Shown piece after piece: positions 35,135 to 44,582 of a DNA stretch of 64,000 nt. The notes beneath the pieces were generated by a model. The model was given only the letters and a program-made list of their open reading frames with translations, was not told where the DNA came from and ran no database searches. The translations under genes and the position numbers were made by a program. How positions within the stretch are numbered: the first letter of the stretch is position 1; every line of letters starts with the position of its first letter. The stretch comes from WGAB01 sp964406105 (GTDB lineage Bacteria > Hydrothermota > Hydrothermia > WGAB01). The DNA is taken from positions 34,248 to 98,247 of the forward strand of contig CAYOQK010000024.1 in NCBI GenBank assembly GCA_964406105.1. Direction: 5' to 3'.

Positions 35135-35986
35135 ATGATTCGCCAAACCTTACGCTCTCCCCATGGGCGAACCCTGGAAACCGGGGGACGCACCCTGATC
35201 ATGGGGATTCTGAACGTCACCCCGGACTCGTTCTATGACGGCGGCCGCTACACCCTTACCGACACCGCGGTACAACGAGGCCTGGACATGCTGGAACAAG
35301 GGGCCGACCTGCTGGACATTGGGGGAGAATCCTCCCGACCAGGCGCCGAACCCGTCCCTTTGGAGGAGGAACTGCGGCGGGTGATCCCGGTGGTACGCGA
35401 ACTCCGCCGCGAAGCCCCTGAGGCCTGGATCTCCGTGGACACCTACAAGGCAGAGGTGGCACGCCAGGCCGTGGAAGCAGGGGCCGACATGGTGAACGAC
35501 ATCTCGGCCGCCACCTTTGACCCCGATATGGCGACCTTTGTGGTCTCTCAAAGCGTGCCCACCGTGCTCATGCACATGAAGGGCACCCCACGCGACATGC
35601 AGAAGAACCCCTTTTACCGCGACGTGGTGGACGAGGTGTACCGGTACCTGGAAAGCCGACGCAGTGCCCTCCTGCACCTGGGGTTGCCGGCCCACCAGAT
35701 CGTGGTAGACCCCGGCATCGGCTTCGGAAAACGGGTGGAGGATAACCTGGAACTCCTGAAGAACATTACCCGGTTCCGGGGCCTCGGAGCCCCTCTGTTG
35801 GTGGGTCACTCCCGCAAGAGTTTCATCGGAGCCCTGCTCCAGGAACCCCACCCCGAGGGCCGACTGTTCGGCACCCTGGCGGTGACCGCCTTCTTGGTGA
35901 TGAAGGGCGTGGAAATCCTGCGGGTACACGATGTCGCAGAGAACCGCCAGGTGATCCAAACCTTGGAATCCCTCAAGCGCGAGTAG
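35135..35986 (+). CDS. folP: Dihydropteroate synthase
   Basis: This 283-residue TIM-barrel enzyme condenses p-aminobenzoate with dihydropterin pyrophosphate in folate synthesis. Family motifs in order are MGILNVTPDSFYDGG, DIGGESSRPGAEPV, MVNDISAATFD, VVDPGIGFGKRVEDN and VGHSRKSFIGALL, with RVHDVAENRQ at the C-terminus. It is the usual length. It is followed one base later by the RNase HII-like gene. Confidence 0.95.
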   Translation: MIRQTLRSPHGRTLETGGRTLIMGILNVTPDSFYDGGRYTLTDTAVQRGLDMLEQGADLLDIGGESSRPGAEPVPLEEELRRVIPVVRELRREAPEAWISVDTYKAEVARQAVEAGADMVNDISAATFDPDMATFVVSQSVPTVLMHMKGTPRDMQKNPFYRDVVDEVYRYLESRRSALLHLGLPAHQIVVDPGIGFGKRVEDNLELLKNITRFRGLGAPLLVGHSRKSFIGALLQEPHPEGRLFGTLAVTAFLVMKGVEILRVHDVAENRQVIQTLESLKRE

Positions 35987-35987
35987 C

Positions 35988-36887
35988 ATGTACGTGTTTA
36001 CCGGGGAGCCGGTGCGGGTCACAGGCATTGACGAAAACGGCTACGGCCCTTTCCTGGGCCCTCTGGTGGTCACCCGGGTGGACCTGGAGGTAGAGGGCGA
36101 TCCCTGGCAACACCTGGACCTCACTCAGCAGGCCCGCCCGCCCCTGTTCCGGGACAGCAAGGAGATCTTTCGGCGAAGCCTACCCACCTACCGCAACGGC
36201 GAATTCCTGGCCTTGGGCCTTCTCCAGGCCCAAGGCCTCCAAATTCAGGATTTCCACAGCCTGGTGCAGCAACTCCTGGGCCGAACTCTACAGGACCTCT
36301 ATGCCCCTTGCCCCTCCCTTGCCTCCCTGTACCTTAACCTCCCCCTGCCCGCGTGGCTGGACCACACCCCTCCTCCCCTTCACCACCCATCTCCGGGGGT
36401 TCGGCTGGCCGAGATTCGGGTAGACATCCTTTCGGAACCGCTGTTTAATGAGCAGGTGGACCGCTACGGGAGTAAGGCGTTGGTGGACTTTCGGCTGTTC
36501 CTCTCCCTGCTGGAGGCAGGGGAATCCGGGCAAGAGGCCTTCCTGGGGAAGATCGGGGGCACCCGGCGGTACAGCCGTTGGTTCCAGCAACTCAAAGAAC
36601 CTGTGGAGGTGCTCAGGGAAACCCGACACCATGCCGCTTACCGATGGCACGGTCAACGGCTCCATTTTCTGCAAAACGCCGATGCCCGTTGGCTCCCCGT
36701 GGCCATGGCCTCGGTCGTCGGCAAGTATCTGCGCGAGCTCTTCATGCTGGCCCTCAGCCGGGGCCTGGGGTTTGAGCACCCGCTCCCCTATGCCTCGGGG
36801 TACGCCCACGACCCCCGCAGCCACGAGGTGGCTCAACGACTGGCTCGTTTGGGGCTTCCTCCCTTCTGTTTTCGCCGAAAAAAATGA
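35988..36887 (+). CDS. Divergent RNase HII-like protein
   Basis: The 299-residue protein has scattered but ordered RNase HII motifs. GIDENGYGPFLGPLVV (D15-E16) parallels the family's GxDExGRGPLAGPVV. FRDSKEI (about 55-60) parallels DSK. NADARWLPVAMASVVGKYLREL (D232 region) parallels the GD...AAASIxAKxxRD helix, and GYAHD near the C-terminus parallels GYxT. Spacing is longer than in true RNase HII (about 200-250 residues), and several conserved positions differ (Asn for Ala after DE, Tyr for Arg). It may be a distinct RNase H-fold nuclease. It lies between folP and a DUF2279 gene. Confidence 0.65.
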   Translation: MYVFTGEPVRVTGIDENGYGPFLGPLVVTRVDLEVEGDPWQHLDLTQQARPPLFRDSKEIFRRSLPTYRNGEFLALGLLQAQGLQIQDFHSLVQQLLGRTLQDLYAPCPSLASLYLNLPLPAWLDHTPPPLHHPSPGVRLAEIRVDILSEPLFNEQVDRYGSKALVDFRLFLSLLEAGESGQEAFLGKIGGTRRYSRWFQQLKEPVEVLRETRHHAAYRWHGQRLHFLQNADARWLPVAMASVVGKYLRELFMLALSRGLGFEHPLPYASGYAHDPRSHEVAQRLARLGLPPFCFRRKK

Positions 36888-37693
36888 ATCTGGCCCTGGT
36901 TCTGGTGGCCCTGTTGGAGGGGCCGGGCATGGCCCTCTCAGGCCCTACCCCACCCCCGGCCTTCACCTTGTACCTTCAACAGTTCGTCAACCTGCCCTCC
37001 CCTTCGCCTCCCACCCTCAATCCTCCTGACCTGCCCTTCCTGAACCGAGGGCAGATGCTACTGGCCGGGCTCACCGTGGCTGCAGTCTTGGACCTCGCCT
37101 TTGATCCGATGAACCGAGAGGCAGTGCTCCATCGGCTGGAACTCATTACCAGCCCCAATCACGCAGCCCCTGAGAACAAAGGGCCCTTCCACGTCCGGTC
37201 TTGGCAAAAGGAATTCGGACAAAAGAACCATCTGGACCGCTGTGTCCACTTCATGATCCCCCACCTGCTCACCCGTCACCTCACCCACGTATTGGAGTAC
37301 GGCACCCAACTGGACCGCACCAAAAGCCTGGCGATCGCCAGCACCACCGTGGCGATTCTGAGCATCGCTGACGAGTACGTGGACGGCATTGAACAGGACG
37401 AAGGCTTCAGCCCCCTGGACTTTCTGGCCAACCTGGCCGGTGTCCTTTGGGCATGGGTTCGGGAACGCCACGGCTTGGACTTCGTGGAGATCTATTGGGA
37501 CTACCCCCGAAAGGATCCCAATTGGAAATGGGCGTGGTGGAACAACATGGACGCCTACGTGTTCACCCTTCGCATCAACCTGCTGGGCCTCTCCCAATCC
37601 ACCTCGCAGCAACCCCAGATCTTTCGCTGGTGGAAAAACTACCTGGGGTATTTCCCGTACACCACCCTCCTCGGTGAGCGGCAACGACCATGA
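36884..37693 (+). CDS. DUF2279-family envelope protein
   Basis: The 269-residue protein has an N-terminal signal peptide (MNLALVLVALLEG). The core region EYVDGIEQDEGFSPLDFLANLAGV matches the DUF2279 (YfiM-like) pattern of a helical membrane-embedded domain. RHLTHVLEYGTQLDRTKSLA lies before it and a Trp-rich segment (KDPNWKWAWWNNMDAYVF) after it. The function of the family is unknown. Its ATG and TGA overlap both neighbours by 4 bases (RNase HII-like upstream, tilS downstream). Confidence 0.65.
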   Translation: MNLALVLVALLEGPGMALSGPTPPPAFTLYLQQFVNLPSPSPPTLNPPDLPFLNRGQMLLAGLTVAAVLDLAFDPMNREAVLHRLELITSPNHAAPENKGPFHVRSWQKEFGQKNHLDRCVHFMIPHLLTRHLTHVLEYGTQLDRTKSLAIASTTVAILSIADEYVDGIEQDEGFSPLDFLANLAGVLWAWVRERHGLDFVEIYWDYPRKDPNWKWAWWNNMDAYVFTLRINLLGLSQSTSQQPQIFRWWKNYLGYFPYTTLLGERQRP

Positions 37694-39102
37694 CCCACCC
37701 CTCTACCCTGCGCCACCTCATCCTCACGGCCATCCGCCGATACCGCATGATGGAACCCGGCATGAAGGTGCTGGTGGCCGTTTCGGGAGGGGCCGACTCG
37801 GTGTTCCTGCTCCACTGGCTCGTACACCTGCGGCCCCTGTTGCAAGTGGAACTCGCGGTGGCCCATTTGGATCATCGGATCCGCCCCGACTCCTTGGACG
37901 ACCTTCACTTCACTGCGGAGTTGGCGGAGATCCTCCACCTGCCCTTCTTCGGCCACCGGCTCCAGAAACCGCTGGAAAAGAAACCCGGTCAGAATCTGGA
38001 GGAACAGGCCCGGATCGCCCGAATGGCCTTCCTGGAAGAAACCCTCCGCCGATGGGGCGGGCACCGCATTGCCCTGGGCCATACCCTCACGGACGCTGCC
38101 GAAACCCTGCTGTTCCACTTGTTCCGAGGGGCAGGCTTTACCGGTCTCTCTGGCCTGCGCCCTGTGCGACTGCCCTACGTGCGGCCCTTGATCCTCATCC
38201 GGCGCGAGGCTGTCCGTGCGTACCTCCAAAAAGAGGGAATCCCCTTTCGCGAGGATCCCACGAACCAGGATCTCAGCCGAGCGCGGAACTTCATCCGGCT
38301 CCAAGTGATCCCCTTGGTGGAAGAGCGGTTTCCTGGGCTCCAGGATCACCTATTTGCGGTGTCCCGGTTGAATCAAGAGATCGTGGAGGACCTCCAGAGT
38401 CGGCTGCCTGCCCTGGAACAACTGGTGGATCACACCTTCTTTGGCAACCCCGTGATTCCTGTAGAGGCCCTGGAACGTCTGCCCCGTGTGCTCCAGCGCT
38501 GGTTTGCGTACCAGGTATTGGGAGCCAACTTCAAGGAGTCCGAGGAGTTCCTGCGGCTCCTCCAGTGCCCCTCTGGTCGGGTGGATCTGCGGGGAGGACG
38601 TCTGATCCGGTCCTTTGGATGGCTCCTGTGGGAACGTACTTTACCCCCTCGTCCCCCAGGCCCGCAACGGTGGGAGGGCCCAAGCCTGCGGCTGCCCCAA
38701 ATCAACCTGCTGTTCCAAGTGGCTCCCACGGCCTCTTGTGCACCTCCCCATCCGCTCCAGGCCTGCTGGCCCGAGGATGCCGTGGGCGGCCCGCCCTTTA
38801 CAATTAGAACGATACAGCCCGGCGACCGCCTGGAGGTTCAGCCCGGACGATGGAAAAAGGTGAAATTCCTGTTGCAAACCCATCGGGTTCCTCAATGGAT
38901 CCGCTCCTGGTTGCCGGTGGTAGAGGACGCCCGCGGGCTCCTTTGGATTCCAGGAGTGGCTCAGGCGCATCGGCCGGGCCAACAGGACCGTTGGGTGAAA
39001 ATGGAGGTGAAAAAAGCCAATGAACACGAACCCTGGCTATTTGATTACTGCCGAGGAAATCCAACGGCGGGTTCAGGAACTGGCCCAAACCCTAACCCGT
39101 GA
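37690..39102 (+). CDS. tilS: tRNA(Ile)-lysidine synthase
   Basis: The 470-residue protein has the PP-loop ATPase motif VAVSGGADSVFLLHW near residue 29, AVAHLDHRIRPDS, EEQARIARMAFLEE and ALGHTLTDAAETLLFHLFRG. A substrate-specificity and C-terminal domain follow (PGDRLEVQPGRWKKVKFLLQ, VPQWIRSWLPVV). It converts the wobble cytidine of the AUA-decoding tRNA-Ile to lysidine and is essential in most bacteria. The ATG overlaps the DUF2279 stop. Its last 27 codons run through the start of hpt, an 83-base overlap, and look like an unconserved tail. Confidence 0.92.
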   Translation: MTHPSTLRHLILTAIRRYRMMEPGMKVLVAVSGGADSVFLLHWLVHLRPLLQVELAVAHLDHRIRPDSLDDLHFTAELAEILHLPFFGHRLQKPLEKKPGQNLEEQARIARMAFLEETLRRWGGHRIALGHTLTDAAETLLFHLFRGAGFTGLSGLRPVRLPYVRPLILIRREAVRAYLQKEGIPFREDPTNQDLSRARNFIRLQVIPLVEERFPGLQDHLFAVSRLNQEIVEDLQSRLPALEQLVDHTFFGNPVIPVEALERLPRVLQRWFAYQVLGANFKESEEFLRLLQCPSGRVDLRGGRLIRSFGWLLWERTLPPRPPGPQRWEGPSLRLPQINLLFQVAPTASCAPPHPLQACWPEDAVGGPPFTIRTIQPGDRLEVQPGRWKKVKFLLQTHRVPQWIRSWLPVVEDARGLLWIPGVAQAHRPGQQDRWVKMEVKKANEHEPWLFDYCRGNPTAGSGTGPNPNP

Positions 39103-39562
39103 CTACGAGGGCAAAAACCCCCTGTTTGTGGGCGTGCTCAAGGGATCCTTCATCTTTTTGGCGGACCTGATCCGCCATATCCCCTTTGACGTAGCCGTGG
39201 ACTTCCTGGCCGTGTCCAGCTACGGAAAGTCCACCGAGAGCAGCGGTGAGGTCAAGATCCTGAAGGATCTCTCCGAACCCATTGAAGGGCGTCACGTGCT
39301 CCTGGTGGAGGACATCGTGGATACCGGCATCACCTTGGACTACCTGTATCGCCTGCTCTTGGAACGCAAACCGGCCAGCCTGGAGATCTGCGTGCTGCTG
39401 GATAAGCAGGAGCGTCGGGTGGTGGACGTGCCCGTGAAGTACGTGGGCTTTTCCGTGCCCGACCGGTTCTTGGTGGGCTACGGTTTGGACTTCGCAGAAC
39501 GTTATCGCAACCTGCCCTATGTTCGGGAACTGCTGCCCGAGGAGGTGAAGGCCGGTGGATAG
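39020..39562 (+). CDS. hpt: Hypoxanthine phosphoribosyltransferase
   Basis: The 180-residue purine-salvage enzyme matches the family from its first residues (LITAEEIQRRVQELAQ). GVLKGSFIFLADLIRHI and DFLAVSSYGKST follow, then the PRPP loop LLVEDIVDTGITLDYL and VGYGLDFAERYRNLPYV. It converts hypoxanthine or guanine plus PRPP to IMP or GMP. Hpt followed by ftsH, and often preceded by tilS, is a conserved order in many bacteria. The ATG at 39020 is inside the tilS frame; it is preferred because the family N-terminus begins there. Confidence 0.95.
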   Translation: MNTNPGYLITAEEIQRRVQELAQTLTRDYEGKNPLFVGVLKGSFIFLADLIRHIPFDVAVDFLAVSSYGKSTESSGEVKILKDLSEPIEGRHVLLVEDIVDTGITLDYLYRLLLERKPASLEICVLLDKQERRVVDVPVKYVGFSVPDRFLVGYGLDFAERYRNLPYVRELLPEEVKAGG

Positions 39563-41504
39563 AAAGCGACCCAGGGTGCCCGCCCCACGGGGCCGCTCTG
39601 AATTCGCCAAAACCCTCCTCGTGTGGTCCACCCTGTTCCTGGTGGTGCTGATCGCTATCCACTTCATGGGAGGCACCCAACCGGAACGCATCCCCCTGGA
39701 CCTTACCACCTTCCAACAACTCGTGGAGGAGGGAAAGGTCCAACGGGTGGTGATTACCGACCTGGACCTGGAAGGGGAACTCTCTGAACCCTACACCACC
39801 CCCGAGGGCAAAACCTCTCGGTTCTTCAAAACCCGACTCCCCTTCCAAGACCCAGACCTGGTGAAAACCCTGATAGCCAAGGGCATTCAGGTGGAGTCGC
39901 GACAACGCACGATCTGGTGGGATATCGCCCTCACCTACCTTCCCTGGCTCGTGCTCATCTTCCTGTTCTGGTTCTTCATGTTTCGGCAGATGGGTGGGGC
40001 CAATCGGGCGTTTACCTTCGGCAAGAGCCGCGTGAAGATCCTGGCTGAGGACCGGCCCAAGGTTACCTTCAACGACGTGGCCGGTGTGGAGGAGGCCAAG
40101 GAGGAACTCCGCGAGGTGATTGAGTTCCTCAAAAACCCCGACAAGTTCAAACGACTGGGAGCCCGCATTCCCAAGGGCGTTCTGCTGCTGGGCCCCCCGG
40201 GGACCGGCAAAACCCTGTTGGCCAAGGCAGTGGCCGGCGAGGCTGGAGTGCCCTTTCTTTCCATTTCCGGATCGGACTTCGTAGAACTCTTCGTCGGCGT
40301 AGGGGCCGCCCGGGTTCGGGACCTCTTTGAACAGGCCAAGGCCCACGCCCCCTGCATCGTGTTCATTGACGAGATTGACGCTGTGGGCCGCCTGCGGGGC
40401 GCTGGCCTTGGTGGTGGCCACGACGAACGCGAACAAACCCTGAACCAGCTGCTCGTGGAAATGGATGGGTTTGACACCTCGGAGGGCATCGTGGTCATGG
40501 CAGCCACGAACCGGCCCGATATCCTGGATCCTGCCCTTCTACGGCCGGGTCGCTTTGACCGACGCATTGTGGTGGATATGCCCGATGTGAAGGGCCGAGA
40601 AGAAATCCTCAAGATCCACACCCGCAACGTTCCCCTGGCCCCAGACGTGGACCTCTCCAAGATCGCCCGAAGTACGCCAGGGTTCTCCGGGGCAGACCTC
40701 GCCAATCTGGTGAACGAGGCCGCCCTGTTGGCAGCACGGGCAGGCCGAAACATGGTTACCATGGCCGACTTTGAAGAGGCCAAGGACAAGGTGATCATGG
40801 GGACCGCCCGCCGCAGCCTGGTAATGTCCGACGAAGAAAAGCAACGGATCGCCTATCACGAGGCCGGCCATGCATTGGTGTCGCGGTTCCTTCCGGGCAC
40901 CGACCCCATCAATAAGGTCACCATTGTGCCTCGGGGCCGCGCCCTGGGGGTTACCCAATCCTTGCCCACCGATGATCGGCACATCTATCCCCGGGAGTAC
41001 CTGGAGAACCAACTGGCCATCCTGATGGGGGGCCGCGTGGCCGAGAAACTCGTGTACGGTGATCTCTCCACAGGGGCTGCCAACGACCTGGAACGTGCCA
41101 CCGAACTCGCCCGAAAGATGGTCACGGAGTGGGGGATGTCCGAAAAACTCGGGCCCGTCACCTTCGGAAAGGTGGAAGAAGAGGTGTTCCTGGGCCGGGA
41201 ACTCGGGGTCAAACGGAGTTACTCCGAGGAGATCGCTCGGCTGATTGACCAAGAGATCCGCAACTTCGTGCTGCGCGCTGAGGCCAGAGCCCAGGAGATC
41301 CTTCAGCAAAACCTGGACAAACTCCACGCCTTGGCCCAGGCGCTTCTGGAAAAGGAAACCTTGAGTGGCGAAGAGGTGGACGAGATCCTCGGGATCCGGT
41401 CATCCTCGCCCGAAAGGCCTGCGGTGTCCGAACCCTCGGGCTCTTCTCCAAAGTCTCCGGGGCCCACACCTTCGGGCGACAGGACGTCAGACACCACTCC
41501 GTAA
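39555..41504 (+). CDS. ftsH: ATP-dependent zinc metalloprotease FtsH
   Basis: The 649-residue protein starts at GTG 39555, overlapping hpt by 8 bases, with GAGGTGAAG upstream. Two membrane helices (about 15-35 and 115-135) flank a periplasmic domain. The AAA module has GPPGTGKTLLAKA and IVFIDEIDAVGRLRGAG. The protease domain carries the zinc site YHEAGHALVSR (His near 435). The C-terminal tail is Pro/Ser-rich. It degrades membrane and regulatory proteins as a hexamer. The tilS-hpt-ftsH order supports the call. Confidence 0.97.
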   Translation: MDRKRPRVPAPRGRSEFAKTLLVWSTLFLVVLIAIHFMGGTQPERIPLDLTTFQQLVEEGKVQRVVITDLDLEGELSEPYTTPEGKTSRFFKTRLPFQDPDLVKTLIAKGIQVESRQRTIWWDIALTYLPWLVLIFLFWFFMFRQMGGANRAFTFGKSRVKILAEDRPKVTFNDVAGVEEAKEELREVIEFLKNPDKFKRLGARIPKGVLLLGPPGTGKTLLAKAVAGEAGVPFLSISGSDFVELFVGVGAARVRDLFEQAKAHAPCIVFIDEIDAVGRLRGAGLGGGHDEREQTLNQLLVEMDGFDTSEGIVVMAATNRPDILDPALLRPGRFDRRIVVDMPDVKGREEILKIHTRNVPLAPDVDLSKIARSTPGFSGADLANLVNEAALLAARAGRNMVTMADFEEAKDKVIMGTARRSLVMSDEEKQRIAYHEAGHALVSRFLPGTDPINKVTIVPRGRALGVTQSLPTDDRHIYPREYLENQLAILMGGRVAEKLVYGDLSTGAANDLERATELARKMVTEWGMSEKLGPVTFGKVEEEVFLGRELGVKRSYSEEIARLIDQEIRNFVLRAEARAQEILQQNLDKLHALAQALLEKETLSGEEVDEILGIRSSSPERPAVSEPSGSSPKSPGPTPSGDRTSDTTP

Positions 41505-41513
41505 ACGCACCCC

Positions 41514-42674
41514 ATGCGGATCCTCGTGGCCTTCAACGCCTTCAAAGAAGCCTTATCTTCCCGGGAGGCCTGCGAAGCGGCGGCGCGGGCAATCCATCGG
41601 GCCTGGCCCGAGGCCGAGGTAGATGCCGTGCCCATCGGCGATGGGGGCGACGGCACGTTAGAGGCCCTGGCCTACGCTTTGGGGGACCAAGCACGGATCC
41701 ACCGCTCCACGGTGACCGGCCCGGTGTTCACCCCGGTCAAGGCGTTGTGGCTGGAACTGCCTCAAGATACCGCTTACATAGAAATGGCTCAGGCTTCGGG
41801 ATTGGCTCTGGTGCCACCCGAGCAACGCAATCCTTACCTCACCACCTCGCTGGGTACCGGGGAACTCCTGCTGCATGTGCTTCAACAGGGGTTTCGCCGG
41901 ATCTACCTGGGGGTCGGGGGTTCTGCCACGGTGGACGGGGGACTGGGAGCACTCACTGCTCTGGGATTCCGTTTCCTGGATGCCCAGGGCCGGCCCGTTC
42001 CTCCCACAGGCCAGGGATTGGTGGAGTTCCGAGAGATCCAGCCTCCTAAGCATCCCCTGCCTGAGTTCCAATTGACCGTGCTCGTGGACGTCCGCAACCC
42101 TCTGTTGGGACCTGAGGGGGCTGCCCGGGTGTACGGGCCCCAAAAGGGGGCAACCCCCCAACAGGTACGCACCTTAGAGCAAGGACTCCAAAGGCTTCGG
42201 GAGGCTGTGCTCGCTCTCACCGGCCGCGACATCAACGTGCCCGGCGGTGGAGCGGCAGGCGGCATTGCGGCTGCCCTGTTCGGCCTCTTGGATGCCCGTT
42301 TGGAACCCGGCAGCGAGGTGTTCCTGCGGCTGGTGGATTTTGATCGGCACCTGGGCCCGGTGGACCTGGTGCTCACGGGTGAAGGTCGGTTTGATGAGCA
42401 GTCCCGCTACGGCAAGGGGCCCTGGGCGGTGCTGCAGCACGCAGCCCAACAGGGCAAGCCGGTGTGGGTCCTGGCCGGATCCATGGCCTCGCCTCTGCCC
42501 GTACTGCCTGAAGGCGTGGGTGTGCTGGGGATCCAGCGGGGGGCCTATCCCCTCCCCGAGGCCCTGGCCCACACCTCCCGCAATTTGGCCGACACCGTAG
42601 AACACCTGTTCCGGGTGCTTCGCCGCCTGGTGGGCCCTGGAGGGAAATCGCATCAGAACGACGGTTCGGGTTGA
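41514..42674 (+). CDS. glxK: Glycerate 2-kinase (GlxK/GarK family)
   Basis: The 386-residue protein belongs to the bacterial glycerate kinase type 1 family. It begins MRILVAFNAFKEALSS and has PIGDGGDGTLEAL, IEMAQASGLALV, NPYLTTSLGTGELL, VGGSATVDGGLGALTALGFRF, VDVRNPLLGPEGAARVYGPQKGA, GGGAAGGIAAAL and GEGRFDEQS. It phosphorylates D-glycerate, feeding 2-phosphoglycerate into glycolysis. Length and motif order are normal. It lies 9 bases after ftsH and probably ends that transcript, since a promoter for rpsA begins inside its last codons. Confidence 0.92.
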   Translation: MRILVAFNAFKEALSSREACEAAARAIHRAWPEAEVDAVPIGDGGDGTLEALAYALGDQARIHRSTVTGPVFTPVKALWLELPQDTAYIEMAQASGLALVPPEQRNPYLTTSLGTGELLLHVLQQGFRRIYLGVGGSATVDGGLGALTALGFRFLDAQGRPVPPTGQGLVEFREIQPPKHPLPEFQLTVLVDVRNPLLGPEGAARVYGPQKGATPQQVRTLEQGLQRLREAVLALTGRDINVPGGGAAGGIAAALFGLLDARLEPGSEVFLRLVDFDRHLGPVDLVLTGEGRFDEQSRYGKGPWAVLQHAAQQGKPVWVLAGSMASPLPVLPEGVGVLGIQRGAYPLPEALAHTSRNLADTVEHLFRVLRRLVGPGGKSHQNDGSG

Positions 42675-42699
42675 CTTCCCGCAGGGCATAGCGTATCTA
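42671..42699 (+). promoter_or_regulatory. Promoter of the S1 ribosomal protein gene
   Basis: TTGACT (42671-42676, overlapping the glxK stop) and TATCTA (42694-42699) are 17 bases apart. A leader of about 35 bases carries AAGGAGG, a standard Shine-Dalgarno, before the ATG at 42741. Confidence 0.6.
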
Positions 42700-42740
42700 A
42701 TTAGCCTACAAAATCCCCGTTTCAAGGAGGCGCGCAGGAC

Positions 42741-44558
42741 ATGAGTGAAAAGAAAGAAGTACAGGATGCCGTGGTGCATCAAACTGCCAATGCGGAAGGA
42801 GGTGATGACCAAGACTTTTTGAGGTTGGTGGAGGAATCCCTCCAGATGCCCCGGGAGGGGGAAATCGTCAAGGGCCGGGTTGCCAAGATCACCGGAAACG
42901 AGGTGTTCATTGACATCGGCGGGAAAAGCGAAGGTGTAGCCCCTCTCCACGAGTTCCGCAACGCCGAAATCAAGGAAGGGGACGAGGTGTACGTGTACGT
43001 GGAGTCCCTGGAGGGTCGCAACGGCCGCACCATCGTATCCAAACAGAAGGCCGACTTTCTCTTGGCCTGGGACCAGATCAAGGCCGTGTACGACAACAAC
43101 GAAACCATCCAGGCCAAGGTGGTGCGGCAAGTGAAAGGTGGCTTGATCGTGGAGATCTTCGGGGTGGACGCCTTCCTGCCCGGCTCCCATATTGACGTTC
43201 GGAAGGTCAAAAGCATCTCTTCCTTTGTGGGCCGCACGATCCCTGTGAAGGTCATCAAGCTGAACAAGGCCCGGAAAAACATCGTGGTATCGCGCCGCGA
43301 GGTGATTGAGGAGCAGATTGAACGGGCCCGAGAATGGCTCCAACAGGTGAAACCCGGCGATGTATTGGAAGGCGTGGTGAAGAACATCACCGACTTTGGT
43401 GTGTTCGTACGGGTGGGGGATAAGAACCAGCCCGGTGTGGAAATTGACGGCTTGGTGCACATCTCCGACTTGGCCTGGCACAAAGTTCGCGACCCCCGCG
43501 AGATCGTACAGATTGGGGAAACCGTGAAGGTGCAGGTGCTGGACGTGGATCCCCAAAACCTCAAGCTCTCTTTGAGCATGAAGCACCTGCAACCCCACCC
43601 GTGGGAACAGGTCAAGGAACGGTACCCCGTGGGTGCCAAGATCAAGGGCCGCGTGACCCGGATCATGGACTACGGGGTATTCGTGGAGGTGGAGCCGGGT
43701 GTAGAGGGCCTGGTGCACATCTCGGAAATGACCTGGGGGAAGCCGCCGAACCATCCCAGCGACCTGGTGAAGGAAGGCGACGAGGTGGAAGTGGTGGTGC
43801 TCAACGTGGACGTGGAAAAGCAGCGGCTCTCCCTGGGCATGAAGCAGGCCAAGCCCGACCCCTGGTCCATGATTGAGGAAAAGTACCCCAAGGGCTCCGT
43901 GGTACGGGGCACCGTGGTGGACTTTGGCAACTTCGGCGCTTACATTGAAATTGAGGACGGCATTGAAGGTTTCCTGCACGTAGCCGATATCTCCTGGACC
44001 AAGAAGTTTACCCGACCCCAGGAGGCTCTGCGAAAGGGGCAAAAGGTCCGCCTCAAGGTGATGGGGTTTGACAAACGGAACCGCATCCTGGAGCTCTCCC
44101 TGAAAGACCTTCAACCCAACCCCTGGGACGAGATCGTGCGTCGCCTCCCTCCGGGCAGCGAGATCAAAACCAAGATCCTTTCCCTCAACGAGCACGGGGC
44201 TGTGGTGGAGGTGACCGAGGGCCTGGAGGGCTTTGTGCCACGGTCGCACCTGGCACAAAAGGGCAACCCTCTGGAGAACTACGAGGTGGGCCAAGAGATC
44301 AACGTGAAGGTCATGCGCATTGAGCCCCAGCGAAAACGGGTGCTGCTCTCGGAACGGGAGTACGTGCAGGCAAAGGAAAAGGCCGATATGGCCCGGTATC
44401 GGCCTGAGCCGGCCCGCATCAGCCTGGGCGAACTGCTCAAGCCCGAACTGGAACGACTCAAAGCCCTGATGGAAAAGGAGGCCGAGGGCGAAGCCTCCTC
44501 GGAGGAGGGTGAGGAGACCGGTCCCGAGGCGGACACCTCCGAGTCCTCTGAGGCGTGA
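42741..44558 (+). CDS. rpsA: 30S ribosomal protein S1, six S1 domains
   Basis: The 605-residue protein has six OB-fold S1 repeats at about 33-100, 118-185, 203-275, 290-360, 375-445 and 460-530. Each has the pattern of a gly-aromatic turn followed by VEGLVHISE-like strands (for example GVFVEVEPGVEGLVHISEM). An acidic Glu/Ser-rich tail of about 50 residues follows (EGEASSEEGEETG). S1 helps unstructured mRNA bind the ribosome, and six domains match the proteobacterial and FCB form. Many short-leader mRNAs in this window make its role here of interest. It has its own promoter. Confidence 0.95.
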   Translation: MSEKKEVQDAVVHQTANAEGGDDQDFLRLVEESLQMPREGEIVKGRVAKITGNEVFIDIGGKSEGVAPLHEFRNAEIKEGDEVYVYVESLEGRNGRTIVSKQKADFLLAWDQIKAVYDNNETIQAKVVRQVKGGLIVEIFGVDAFLPGSHIDVRKVKSISSFVGRTIPVKVIKLNKARKNIVVSRREVIEEQIERAREWLQQVKPGDVLEGVVKNITDFGVFVRVGDKNQPGVEIDGLVHISDLAWHKVRDPREIVQIGETVKVQVLDVDPQNLKLSLSMKHLQPHPWEQVKERYPVGAKIKGRVTRIMDYGVFVEVEPGVEGLVHISEMTWGKPPNHPSDLVKEGDEVEVVVLNVDVEKQRLSLGMKQAKPDPWSMIEEKYPKGSVVRGTVVDFGNFGAYIEIEDGIEGFLHVADISWTKKFTRPQEALRKGQKVRLKVMGFDKRNRILELSLKDLQPNPWDEIVRRLPPGSEIKTKILSLNEHGAVVEVTEGLEGFVPRSHLAQKGNPLENYEVGQEINVKVMRIEPQRKRVLLSEREYVQAKEKADMARYRPEPARISLGELLKPELERLKALMEKEAEGEASSEEGEETGPEADTSESSEA

Positions 44559-44582
44559 TCGGGCCGAACAGGAAAGGCGTGT

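Noticed and set aside
42174..44294. 706-codon minus-strand open frame opposite rpsA
   Set aside because: It is the mirror of a high-GC coding frame. Its translation is His/Val-rich and low in structure, and the plus strand clearly encodes S1.
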